From assembly GCA_034509425.1 (NCBI GenBank), contig JAVTVJ010000011.1:8198001-8262000 (forward strand): 64,000 nucleotides of DNA, read 5' to 3'. Source of the stretch: Eopsaltria australis. Its lineage: Eukaryota > Chordata > Aves > Passeriformes > Petroicidae. Below, one piece after another: positions 1 through 12,400 of the stretch; the stretch's first letter is position 1; every line of letters starts with the position of its first letter. Made by a program: the position numbers and the translations under genes. The notes below the pieces were generated by a model, which saw nothing but the letters and a program-made list of their open reading frames with translations, had not been told where the DNA came from and searched no databases.

Positions 1-27
1 TAATTGCTTTTTTATATGCAGACTTAC

Positions 28-212
28 TGTTTGAAAATAAATGCCTCCAGATGACCACCTAATTTTATATATGTTAGTAAACTCATTATTGCACCAAGAG
101 AGAATATTTTTAATGTGTACATTTTTCTGAATTTCAGTGGTTCCTCAGGTTTTTGCTTCTCTTGCATTTCAGGAATGTTTATCTTTGGCTTATTGGGAGC
201 AAAAATAGCCAT
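28..212 (-). CDS. Candidate first coding exon, unassigned small protein (partial)
   Basis: The minus strand carries an ATG at 212-210 in strong start context (A at -3, G at +4). The frame stays open for 62 codons and then meets a stop overlapping a GTAAGT donor at 27-22. Splicing at that donor would remove the stop and leave 185 coding bases ending in phase 2. Residues 1-30 are rich in Lys, Pro and Glu. Residues about 36-49 are hydrophobic (IFSLGAIMSLLTYI) and could be a short membrane segment or signal anchor. No pyrimidine-rich acceptor lies just upstream, so the ATG would sit in a first exon. I do not recognise the protein. The next exon would lie beyond the left edge, so this cannot be tested here. 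A 62-codon frame is common by chance in DNA this long; the coincidence of start context and donor is the only argument. Confidence 0.22.
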
Positions 213-853
213 GTTCTTTTGCCTTGCAACGCTGACTTATTTCTTCTTTACTTTCCTTGTTTTACTATTGTGCTTACATGAACTAAATATTCAATCTGAG
301 ACACATTTTATACTAGCACTGAATCTTCAGGGTTAAGGTGTATAATTTGGTATTCAACCATATGTGGGAAAAGTGTAAACAAATATACCTGTCTGTATGT
401 GTACTATTTGAATACTGTACTTCAGGCACAATTTTGACTATTTCCCTTTAAGTACATTAAGACAAATGCACACATTTACATGCATATATTCCTACAGTTG
501 CATACATAAAACATTTAGCATCTCACTAGTGAATCTGCATAGCTTCAGCACTAGAATAATTCTGGCCAACAGAACAGAGTGGGAAATTATGAGGGTAATG
601 GTCTGTAACTGTATAAGCAGCTACCCTTTAAAAAGACAGAGTGAATCTACTGTTGTAAAGAACTTTTTTAACATCTTCCTGTAAAATAATCTTTTGAGTA
701 ATCTTCTGAAGTCAGAATTGAGGTCATGCTAGATGTTTGTTCCCCTATATGACACAGAAATCAGCTCTGACTAGACCTATGCCCCACAATGTGCTTTACT
801 CATAATCTAGATGTGCATGCAAATCAAATTGGATTTCAAAACCTGAAAAGTTT
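213..853. other. Non-coding AT-rich interval
   Basis: No repeat family, RNA gene or convincing exon was seen. The short plus-strand frames at 115-336 and 466-684 have compositions typical of chance translation (many Phe, Ile, Ser and Cys) and no splice context. Confidence 0.6.
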
Positions 854-999
<146 letters not shown>

Positions 1000-3289
1000 T
1001 AGTCTTATACTTCCATGCACTTTTTTTATTGCCAATGCTGAGGGTGTTCCTGATGCTGCTCAGGTGCATAACCACGGGAAGTAAAGCCTGTCTCATTCAG
1101 AGGACAGTGTCATTTGAAAAGTGTTTCTCTTGTTTCTGTCAGCAATAGCTGAGGAAGACTGGAAGAAGTGTCCAAGTTATTAACTAGTATCATAATAAAT
1201 AGGGAGCCTGGATAGAGCTTCAGAAACTAATAACTGCTATTAATGAGGTGTCTACGATCCATTCCTTGTAACACTGTCTTGAATCAATGAGTAGTTTCTA
1301 ATCCAGAACATGTGCTACCCTGAAGAGAATTCTGGTATAACAAGGAAATAAGGTACAAATTTAGAAAGATTTTTTCTCCCCAAGTCAAATTACTCTTCTT
1401 GAAGTGAGCTAAAGAACTTGGAAACTTCATATAAGTTTTGGGTAACGCAGCATGTTTTCATTCTCCTTCTTTCTTTTCATCTGTTGCTACTCACCCATTG
1501 AAATTTAATTTTCCTTTTTATTTTCTTCCTTCTTCTCTTCAGCCCATGGGTCATCTATTTATCATTACTGTGCTCAGCTCTTGTGTTAATCAACTACCCA
1601 TGTGAAATAAAATTGTATCATCATCTACTTGTGTCTAACAACCATGATTCAGCCATTCCATAAACCAAAAGGGCTGCCTTTTGAGGCAGGCTTGATCTCT
1701 CATTGCACTGAAAAAGACTGAAGAAACTTGATTGCAACACTTAAACATTTAGATATCCATGGGACAAAGCACTGCTGACTCCTCAATTCTTTCTTTATCT
1801 TCTAGAGAAAGGATTAAAAATAAGTATATGGCTAACATTTAAAGCCAAACAAGTTCCCAATGGAATTAAGTCACAATATTTTTGCAGTGAAGATGACTAA
1901 TCACCAGGGGAAAAAATATCTAATAGTGAATTCTTCATATACTGTCTCCAGTTCAACTTTGGATCTTTTTCTATAAGATAAGTAAGAATTTTTTCATCTT
2001 AGTACGTGAGTTCTAAGCAATATATAAAATAATGAGGCATAAAAGTGGTTTTAGCAAATGGCTTAATCATGTCATCTGGTCCTAAAGTCTATGAATTCTG
2101 AATTGATCACTAGGGATTTTTGTGTCTTCATTAGCTTTTGCTGTATCTTAAAATGCATCTTCCAATGAGCTATATGGCCGTTTTCTCTTTCCCTGAAATT
2201 CAGTTATAATCAATGGCTGTATTCACGTATAAATATTAGGTTCTCTCATCACCTTGTATGAACACCCACACTCTTGCCAATAACCTCCTGATGGGGTGTG
2301 CAACAGCACAAAGGTTATGGGGGATTTTGTGGCAGCGTGTTCAATTTCTTCTAATATTGTTGTTGTCCTTTGAGGAATCTCTTGAGGAAACTCAGTTGTT
2401 TGATATTGGTGATGGCAAGAGATATCCAAGGTACTCAGTCTGTTTCTGTGAGGGATTTTACAGCAATGAAATGAAGGAAAATTTGTGAAGACCTTGACAG
2501 TCAAAAAGAGTACCAGTCAAGAGTACTTCAACTAGTTGAGACTTGGGGAGTTGGCAGCTAAATTATTCTTTTTCATGCAGTTCTTTAAAGGCCCATGTAT
2601 GCCACACTTCTGCATGCTATCATTTTCAGATGCTGATTTATTAGGACTTCCTGGATATGACAGAGGGGCTCTTTCTCAAGAGCTGGTTCTGGAACACAGC
2701 CTGCAAAGAATTAGCCAGCTCATTTGCCTGGAAAGAAAAGCAGGCAATGTTCAAACAGAAAGACCAGACAGAAAATCACAAATTTTCTCCAACTCTTCAT
2801 CCATTTTTTCAGAATATTTTAAACTGAAGTGTATGAAAACCACAGGGAGAACCATAGAATGATATAAATAACATGCATGACTAATAAAATAAACCCTCAG
2901 AAATCCCTGTGCAGACATTCAGGCATTGGAAGAAGGAAGCTAAAAATATAGACTCATACCTTCACAGTAAAAACAACCTAGTGTACGTTCTTGTATAAGA
3001 ATAATAGAAAAGCAAGCTGTAAAGAAGCCAGGGGAGGGATCCCATACTGTGAATGAGGATATTTATGCACAGGCTAAATGTGGTAAAGGAAGTAGTTGGG
3101 GAACAAGGTATGAACTCTGATGACCTATTTGGAGGGTCACAATAAGGTCTCTTCAGACAGGACGCACCTGGGGTTTGGATACCTCTGAATGTTTGTCACG
3201 ACTGTTGCTACGTATTTTCTAAGGCATCCTGGAACATTACCCAGCACCTCTTCCTTGCCTTTTGTGTTTAATATGATAATGTTGCAAGG
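1000..3289. other. Non-coding interval, nothing recognised
   Basis: AT-rich unique-looking DNA. An exon-like frame starts after a good acceptor (cattttcag, ending at 2629) and continues to a stop at 2862 without a convincing donor. I do not call it. A TAGAATGAT string near 2857 resembles a CR1 tail end but has no adjoining CR1 body. Confidence 0.5.
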
Positions 3290-3435
3290 AGACTGTGAAC
3301 TGTTTCTTTTAGCATTTGCCATCGCCTCTTGTCCTGTCACTGGGCGCCACTGACAGCAGCCTGAAAGGCTCCACATTCTTTACAGCCTTTAGGTATCTAT
3401 ACACACTGATGAGATCTCTCTGAAACCTCCTGCTT
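3290..3435 (-). mobile_element. CR1 LINE fragment (old, internal 3' part)
   Basis: Read on the minus strand this matches the CR1 body upstream of the 3' tail. Diagnostic blocks on the plus strand are cctcttgtcctgtcactggg at 3325-3344 and acacactgatgagatctctc at 3401-3420, in the order and spacing expected of reversed CR1. The terminal octamers are absent, so the piece has lost its 3' end as well as its 5' end. The divergence suggests an old insertion. The minus-strand frame at 3137-3376 partly overlaps it and is not a gene. Confidence 0.85.
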
Positions 3436-6400
3436 TTTTATTTCATCTATACATCTATATCACTGTACACTGTTCAGTTGTATGTTCACTGTCATAAGCT
3501 ATAATATAAAGTGTATGTTTCCATACTGTGACCAAACTGAGTAGTTTAGCAGAATGTGAAGTGAGATGATATTACAATATTGTTGGCATAAATATACACA
3601 TTCCTGAAAGCTGTTTAAAAATTATCGTTACTAGGCAGAAGTTTATCATGTTCTATTATTTCAAAGACTTTTAATTTTATCTATAGTATGTCTACTAATA
3701 TACTTGAAGATGTCAGTATCTTATTTTAAGAGACAACCAAAAGGTATTTTCTCATGGATTCTGAGCTTTTAAAAGTCCATTGTTTTCTGTTTTGTAAGTA
3801 GCTAATATACAAAGTTTTCTCTTGCATATATAAGCATAGTATCTGAAATCTAGGATTTAACAAGATATCCAGACATCACAGTGGGCTATAGAATAAAATG
3901 AACGGCCCCAAAAAACACAGGTGAGGATTACTGAAATCAAGACGGAAATATATGTTTAGAAAACATAAAAAATCATCCTGAGTTTAATAAAAACAGAATC
4001 ACAATCAATGCCTAGTAAATGAGGCCAACACCTCTGTGCTCATAGGGGATGTAGGACCCTCCTTTACCTTCATTTTGTAAAGATTTGAATATTGACACCA
4101 AATGAAGAAAGAACTTGTTTGACTTTGACAACTGATATTTTCTACAGTTTTTGGTCTAAAAGAAAGAATTTTGTTATCTATGCGTGCTTTCCTTCAGACT
4201 GAGCTGGGTAAGAACATGATTTGTCAGGGATATGCCACAGGTTTTCAGCACATCTCTTCTAAGACATAACTACTAGGTATTTTAACACCTAATGGAGTTC
4301 ATAAGTTATGAAAGATTCCTTTATACACTGCAGCACCATTCTTGAGAGAAAAAAAATCGATTTTAAAAGACACAGAAGTTATTTTTTTAGTTCCTGCTAC
4401 CTGAAAGACAAATTATTGCTAAATCAGAACTTCCCAAGGGCAGCTGCTATGTTCTAAGATGTATGCTTTGATGACTGTGTATGTGACTAGAGAAAAAGAG
4501 GAAGAGACAGTGATGGAACTAATAAACTAATGGATTATTGTTTTGTCTTGATATAAAAATATATTGTCACTGTGAAGAACTGTACAGTATACTCTGTGTG
4601 TGAATTGTCCTTTCGATGCTCTCCTAATACTATACTGATAAACTAATTGCACTTGCATATCTTGAAGCTATTATAATTTGTTAGTCATTGAATTTGGAAA
4701 ATGTGCTCAGCACTCTATGGGCAAAAATGTGGATTAAAAAGTACATGAGTTATTTATTCAATTGCTGAGTAAATTCTGAGGGAAAGGTCTTCTTATGAGG
4801 TAATTCCATTAAGAGAGAGATGAAGTGATGGCCTCCACCTTTATAATTTTAACAAGACAGTTTTTTGCGTTCATTGACAATGCATTCTCTAGAGATAACT
4901 GCTCTTTCCTCTTCCTTCCAAACCAACAATATTGCTTTCAACATACCTACCAACTTTTCAACACCCACCTCTTTAGGCTGTGATTTTGCCTTTTTCATGA
5001 TTTTAAGATCTTTGTTGAGGCAGTTTCTTTGTCCAAAAGCTTGTTATAGCTGTAGCTATGAGAAGAGTTTCTGGGGGGGGGGGAGGTCAGACTTCTGTAA
5101 GTTGCATCCCTTCAAGTCTGATAAGGTTGTCCAGTGGTGGTTATGTGATATCTGTTAGCAGTGGATGTAGTTGTCAATTGGACATTACCTTCCTTGAACT
5201 TGGAAAGATTTTACTGTCTTCAGCTTTCTTCTAGGTAGTAGAAGATGATAAGAAAAGATTACTATCTTTTGGGGGAAGAGCTCCATCCCAACTGTAGGAA
5301 ATTGTATCAGTTGATTTTTCATCTTCAGTGGGGGAGTAGAGTGAGAGAAGATAAGGTGAATAAGGTTAGGCTTTCCTTTCCCATTGAGACACTTCACAAC
5401 TTGTGCAGGGCATCAAGTGCTATCAGAAAGGCAAATGGACAGCAGAACTTGGTTGGTGTGTATTGTAATTATATACGTGAATGCAAGATACATATATTTA
5501 GCTTCTTGGGATATCATTCTGTATGCAGGCACATCTCTTTTTCAATTGAATTAATTTGAATTTTTAAATCAACACCTATTAATGTAACCTGCTATGTAGG
5601 TGTTTCAAGATATCTGAAAAGCTCTATTGTGCTGCTAAACTGTTAAAAGCTCAGCAAATAGCAAAACAAATCCCTCTACAATAGACAGGTAGTTATTTTT
5701 TAGTGGAATTATCCATGCAATCAGCTTTTCAACCTATCCAGGAGATTTCTTTATGCTAACATCTTTCCATTAGTCTCAGGTGAATACTGTCAATACCAAA
5801 GGCAAATTGTGTCTCAAACAATAGGCACAGATATGCCTTATTAGCAATTACAACAGGAAAAGTGACATGTGTCTTATTTTATTGTTATAATATCATTAAA
5901 AAGTACCTATACTTTCTGACTGAGAACACTTATGTCATGAGGGCAATAAAACATGGCTTTTATTCTTCCATTCCAGTGTGATTTTTCCAGGGAATACATG
6001 AGAGACTTGAAAAATAGAAACATTTAATTTAATAGAACTGTCTACATTTTCAAACATTCTATTATGTGAGTAATTGCTGAGGTCGGGATGAAACTATGAA
6101 GTCACTTGAAAATGTGGGAATCTAGTAGTACAGTCTAACAAGCAAACAAATGTGTGTTATTGCCTAATTTTGAAAGTGATATGATTCTGCATTACATGTT
6201 TTCTTCATTGCATCCATGATGCAATTCACCCCAAAGAAGTTTGTATATATCTTTAGTGTATTTTTTATGTACACAGTGGTTACAGCAGAGGGAAAATAAT
6301 ATAATTGAGGATAGTTTGGAATTATGAACCCAATTTTGAGTTGAGTTAGGTCAGTACAGTTTTGAAGTCTAGCAGCAGATAAAAGAAGATAATGTCATTT

Positions 6401-9400
6401 AAGTAAGTGCAAAGTTTCACTGGACTTTGCTTGGACACCAAGTGCAGTTAAAAGGTCACCTCTCTCAATGCAGAGTGACTTAAATCAGGTTCTCTCCATA
6501 TTAATTTCAGTTAATTAAGAAACTTTCCATTCTTTGTAATGAATAGTTCCTAGCTGTCAGTGAAAGGTGGCACTCTGACTCATTGGTAGACTGGACTTAC
6601 AAGCTATCACTTTTTACTGCTTGAGAAGGACTATATTAACTATTTGATTAGTCTTTCAATGGAAATGCTAGAAATATAGTTAATTAGTTATGAAGAATCC
6701 TGTTCAAAGTACTTGCAGATATTAGAAATGCCATTCTTTCTCTGACAGAAGATAAACAAGTGAATGATCCTCTGCATTTTCCATACTGTATCCTTTGTTT
6801 TCCTATCTGAATGACCTAAGATTTTACTGCCATTTCCTCTGTTTTTTGGGATAGAGGATGTCAGACTTGTTATACTTTCATATTTCCAGGAAAATTAGCA
6901 GGCTAAATGAGAGCTGTAGGTCATTTTTCTCATTTATTTCTATCATTATTTGTGTATCTTTCCAAATCCTGGCCTGACTCTTGGGAAACAGATCTCTAAG
7001 AAATTGTGGGAACTGATAACCCCTCCTAATAAAACTGAATTACAAGACTGTATGGCTTTGGCCATAAAAAAACTCCTTTCATAATTCTCTGCCAGTGAAT
7101 ATCAGCCCCGATTTCTAACAACACCAGTTTTCATGTCTTGGGCTACTTAGAAACTGAGGCTTCCAATTAAATTAGGACTTAATAAAATTAATCTCATTTG
7201 AAATACACACTTTCAATAAAAATAGAAGGCTTTAATAACAGTCGGTGCAATAATGATGGCATAAAGCAAATGGTTTTACTTACATCTGTGCACAGATACT
7301 CAACTCAGTGAAAGTGAGTGAAATTTAATGGAGTTACAACAGAGGGGATCTTATTTTCTATGAGGTATACTTACTGGGTGCATATAGTGAATGCACTGTT
7401 AAGTCATCCATAAATTCTCCTTTGCTATGGTGGGTATGCAACATTCCAGGCATGCTTCACATTTTAGCCATTTCTTGTGTCTGGTATTTACAATTTTTTT
7501 CTTTTCTGCTTCATAATTTTCAAATGTTTATATGATGGACCACCATGCAGCTAGCAGGCAAAATGAGATGCTGCAAGAAGAACATCAAGAAGAGAGTTTC
7601 TTTGTAAGACAAAATCCCATAATTTCTTTTTGATACTTCAGGGAATCAGCAACCAAACATTATTGCTTTCCCTGTTTGCTTAAACTTGTAACAATGCAGT
7701 CAATTCATGGTAAGAAAAAGAAAATATGGACATTCCAGCTTTGGGGAAGAAAATGGATTTTTAGTTCCTTTTACAATTCAAGCAGGTGCTGTTTATATGA
7801 CTCAGATTGCAGGTAAATTCTACAGTTGAAAGGCTGCCATAATTAAGGTATTATAAAGAAATTCTGTCTTTGCACAGGCAGAGCCTATTTGTTTGGCCTT
7901 TATCGGGCATGTAGTATAATCAGTATAATAGAATTGTATAATAAAGCATGTAATCTGGCTCCTGATGAGACTCCTCAGGAACCACAGTAACACAGGATCA
8001 TACATATACATACACATAACTCAATGTTTCATTGCCAAGGAGCCTATAGCTCTACTCCAGAATATAAAAAATATCTTCTGAATAATTCTTCCGTCAGGCT
8101 TAGGCTAAGACTGTAGATACCTTCTTTTATTTGACCCCTCACACTCCATACGTTAGAGTGGATGCTACATGCTAGCATATTTGCTCACAGTATTGGAAGA
8201 AGAGGAAAGAAATCTTAGGTTGGTTTTTAGGTGTCATACCTTTGTGAAACCAAGACAACATTGCTTATGCTCTGAAGCCCACTGTCTCTCCAAAGTGGAA
8301 AGGAAAGCTGGTATTCTAGATAGAGTCCATTCTATTTCCTGCATTATTCACTTCAGCTGCCCAAGTGTTCAGCCCCTACAATGAAGTTATGAAATCCTTG
8401 CCACAGTTACAGAGCACTTTTGAATATCACCAGTGCAAGTCTGCCTGAAGCACTACTATTTCTTGCAAACAGCTGTATTGCAAATAAACTGATTAGGAAT
8501 GTATTAGGATCAGTGAGAGGCACTGGACCACAGGCTTAGTGATGAGTGGTGCAGCAGCAAGTATATTGCAACACTGATCCTAGCAATAGCATCCTTTATC
8601 ACAGTCCTAGACTGATAAACTTTTCTAACAAACATTGCTTGCCTTTAAAGATTTTAACTAGATGTTTCAGTAGAATGGGAAGTAAGAATGACAGAAGGTC
8701 ATTTGATAATTGATATGACTTCCACGGATCTCAGCACTTCGATTAACATTGTTATTGTACAAATCAAATGAAGATGATCTGTTCAGCCACACAAACAACC
8801 ACCATGGAGACAATGCCTGTGATTTATACAATGCTGAAACGAGAAAAAAGTAAGTCAAAACACTGGGGTCTTTTGAACACGTTATTAGTCAATTCACTAG
8901 TCACATTGTATTCAATCTAGCTGAAAGGAATCAATGGTACATTTAATTAGAAGGGTTATTGCTTTTGTAAGAGGACTTGCAGAAGGAATTACAATTCTCA
9001 AAAGGTGTGTTCAAAGTGTTCTTCATAGGGCACAACATGCCTCTTTTATACCAAACTCATACAAAGGAGAGCATTTCCTTCAAATGTGTGTAATTGCATA
9101 TCTGTGCAGCTGAGTAAGTGACTTGATTTTCAGAAGTGCTGGGTGCTGGCTTATTTTTCAATTTTCAGGTCTTCACTGCCTGTGTAAAGTAGGCCATTTA
9201 TATGAGTGCCTAAATATAGATTTTGGTGCTTGAGTTTAGGCTGCCAAGCTTAACAATTTTGGCTTTGATAAATAAAACAGACTTTCTAAGCTGAAAGTAT
9301 GGCAGTAAACTTGACTCTAGCTAGACAAAAATTGACTGTATTACAGCAACAAAATGCATTTCTTTTTGCACCCATTCTATAAATTCTAAGTGCCATGAAA

Positions 9401-12400
9401 AACATCCCAACAGAAATGGGAGAGTGAATTCTGAAACTAAACTCTAGGCATAAGCAAACCCTGACAGTTGTATGTTTCTTTTACCACATTGACTGTTCTA
9501 CTGAAAAATGTTTTGATGGCCCATCAAATAGAAATTTGTTTATATATTTCTGTATATGCACTTCAAAAGCATAATAATCAGAGATGGGCATGCAGTTGAA
9601 TACATAGCTTTATAAACTATGTTCTTGCCAATTTTATCACTCTTTGTACCTGGTAGATTACTCAAAGTTAAAAACTCAAACAATTCGAGATTAGAGCTAC
9701 AGCTGTTGTAAATCCATGTGCCACATGCACTTCAAAGAAGGGAATGTGCTGATAAAATCCAGCTGAGCATTTGGCCTCTAGACATGAGTTTACTTTACAT
9801 TCAGCACTGAGAGTGAGATCTACAGGTGGTATAAGTCAAAGCAGGTCAAATGCAAGTTAGTAGAGCAGCACTGATTTGTGTCAGCTGAGGAGCAAGAAGT
9901 AGATTATGATGAGAAAGGTGTTTCTCATTACTTTTCTTAAGTACTTTCTTATTTTAAATAGCCAAACAACTCCACATACTTAAGTAGAACAGTATAGACT
10001 TGCAGTTTCTGCTTTAGTGATGGTTTCTTTAGCACCACTGTATGGATGTGACTTTACTAGTGTAGGTGAGAGAGACCTGGCTCTGCTCAAGAAACAGTTT
10101 TTTGCAGTGCAGAGTATAAGAGCACTGTAAACCTGTTTGATCCTGGAGGAGGAAGAGTGGTGGAATTTCTTCCCATAACATAGGTGCAAGAAGCTTCCAG
10201 AGGGACATTGTTTATATCTCTGTTTTGATGGGGAGGAATTATGGTTTCAAAGTACTGGGTCTCTGACTGATGTAAACTTAGGATCAATCTGTTGAAAATT
10301 CTGTTGATTCAAGTTTGCTGTAAAGTTGACTTCAAATGTGCTTGTTCTAGTGCTTCATGTAAGACTCATGTAAAGGTGATGTAGTCTTAAAAGGGATAAG
10401 ATAACTACAGTTAAGTATGGAAAAGGGGCTTAAAATTTGGATTAAGCTTATTTTTTCTTTTATTATAAAGAATGGAATTGGGTGCTTTAATACCTGACTA
10501 TTGTATTAGTATAGATAAAAGTCTAGAATTTATAGCTCTGTAGAGGGGGATTAGCATCTGAGGCTGATTAACAAGGTAAACTGTGAGAAGCTACATAACT
10601 TTCCTGGAAGGGGAATAATCTGGGAAATGAAATGTGATTTAGTTGTGCATAATTTATTTATAGAATTACCTTTAAATTGTCCAGAAGTACAGTACTGATG
10701 GGCGTGTTTGTGTGCCATGGTGCTTGGCAATCTGTGAGCAGTTGCACTGTGAGGTGTTCAGGAGAACAGCATGTTAGATTGGAGGGCCAGTTCCCAAGAT
10801 GTAGGGCCTTGAGAAATATTTTCAGATTTTATTAAAGTTTATATGACAGTGGAAAGTGAAAAAGCTTCTATTTGCACACTACTGAAAGAACACCATTCAA
10901 AAGTATGCTGAAAATATGTGGGATCTTTGCCACTGACCCGTCTGTTTATTGCAAATAAGTGCATGAGGGAGTATTCAGGGAATTTCCACATCTGTATCCT
11001 CTAGCCCTGCAAGCAGGGCAGTACCTGCTGCCACTGCACAGCCCACAGTGATCGTGAGCACTGGAAGGCATTGGCAAAGCACAGGAGGCTTCTCACAAAC
11101 AGGAGAGTCTTTGCTCTTCCTGATCATTGACCTCACATTAGTTTTTAAAAAAATGTTGAATATGAAGTGTGGGTCTGGCCTGAATATAGAACTTTTTAGT
11201 GTGTGACCAAGGAGCAAAGGGAGATGTGATTCTGCAGTACTTGGTACCTTTCTGTACAAGTCCCAAGTGCTGGGACTTGGTTTGCTTGAAAGGCTTTGTT
11301 ACTTTATACTTTAATGCAAACACTTGGTGTTATGGCTACAAATGTTCTCGTGTTTGCTCTTTGTTGAGGTTAATGGCTGCTGCATTTACAGCCAAACTGA
11401 ATAAGTGACTGCCTGTTAATCCTAAGTCCATGTGCTTCTGTTTATTTATTTATTAAATGCAGATGAAGAATTTCAGGAAAGGTTTGAGAGACTTTAAAAC
11501 TGGTTTTGAGGTAAGTGTTAAAGAGGTTTGATTCTTTCTTGAACATAAAATGTTTTTCATATACTTGTGCCATTTAGATGTACAAAAATTAATTTGCTTT
11601 ACTGAGTGGTAGAGCCCATTGCATAGAGAGAAGGCTGGTCATGCCTCCTGCCACCAGGACAGTGAGAGCCACAACCACTCTACTCTAAAGTTTCACCTGA
11701 AGTTTCTTCATTAGTATTAAGTTTTTGACTTAGAGAAGAACTTGTCTTCTCTACATGCTTGAGGGGGAAGGAAGGAAAGCAGCATCTCTGCTCTGTTTTG
11801 CTCCAGGCAGTCATCCTTTCTCACACCTTTGGGGGAACATCTTTACATATTTGTCTTTTACTGACTCTCAGATAGGGAGGCCTTAAATTTAACCTCTTCT
11901 GTTTGTTATAGGCCAGTAGTTGTTCTTAAATCTGACAGTTGGGAATGAAGTCTTAGTTCTAATACATACCCACCTAGTTTTCTTACACAAATTTTGTCTT
12001 TTTAAAATTTTTCCTTCTGCATTAAACAATATTGATCACTTCTAGAGAGAAGTGCTATTGATTCAACTATCTATTTAGGCTGTGTACAAGTGCTGAATTT
12101 TTCTAATATAGATTTTTTTTCTCTTTATAAAGTATTTCAGTGTGGATAAGATGTTCATTGAACTCTTTTGAATTAGCTGTATATTGCAGGTCCTACTTAT
12201 GACTGCTAACTCTCTTTTCCTCAAAAATGCATCTTCTCCATCTCTTTTGATCTAAGCCAATGTGACTTCTTTACCATCAATTTTCAGTAGATCCCAGATG
12301 AGGCTAGTTTGCCTTTTCTAAAGTGTCATCTTCTCTGTAATTGTCACTCTCAAGTAGCATAAATATTCTATTTTTGTTGATCTCTAAAAGGCCTCAATTT

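Noticed and set aside
2630..2862. Plus-strand exon-like frame after a good acceptor
   Set aside because: No GT donor of reasonable quality before the stop and no terminal-exon polyadenylation context nearby.
3137..3376. Minus-strand 79-codon frame with exon-like composition
   Set aside because: Its right-coordinate end lies inside an old CR1 fragment, and the rest has no splice context.
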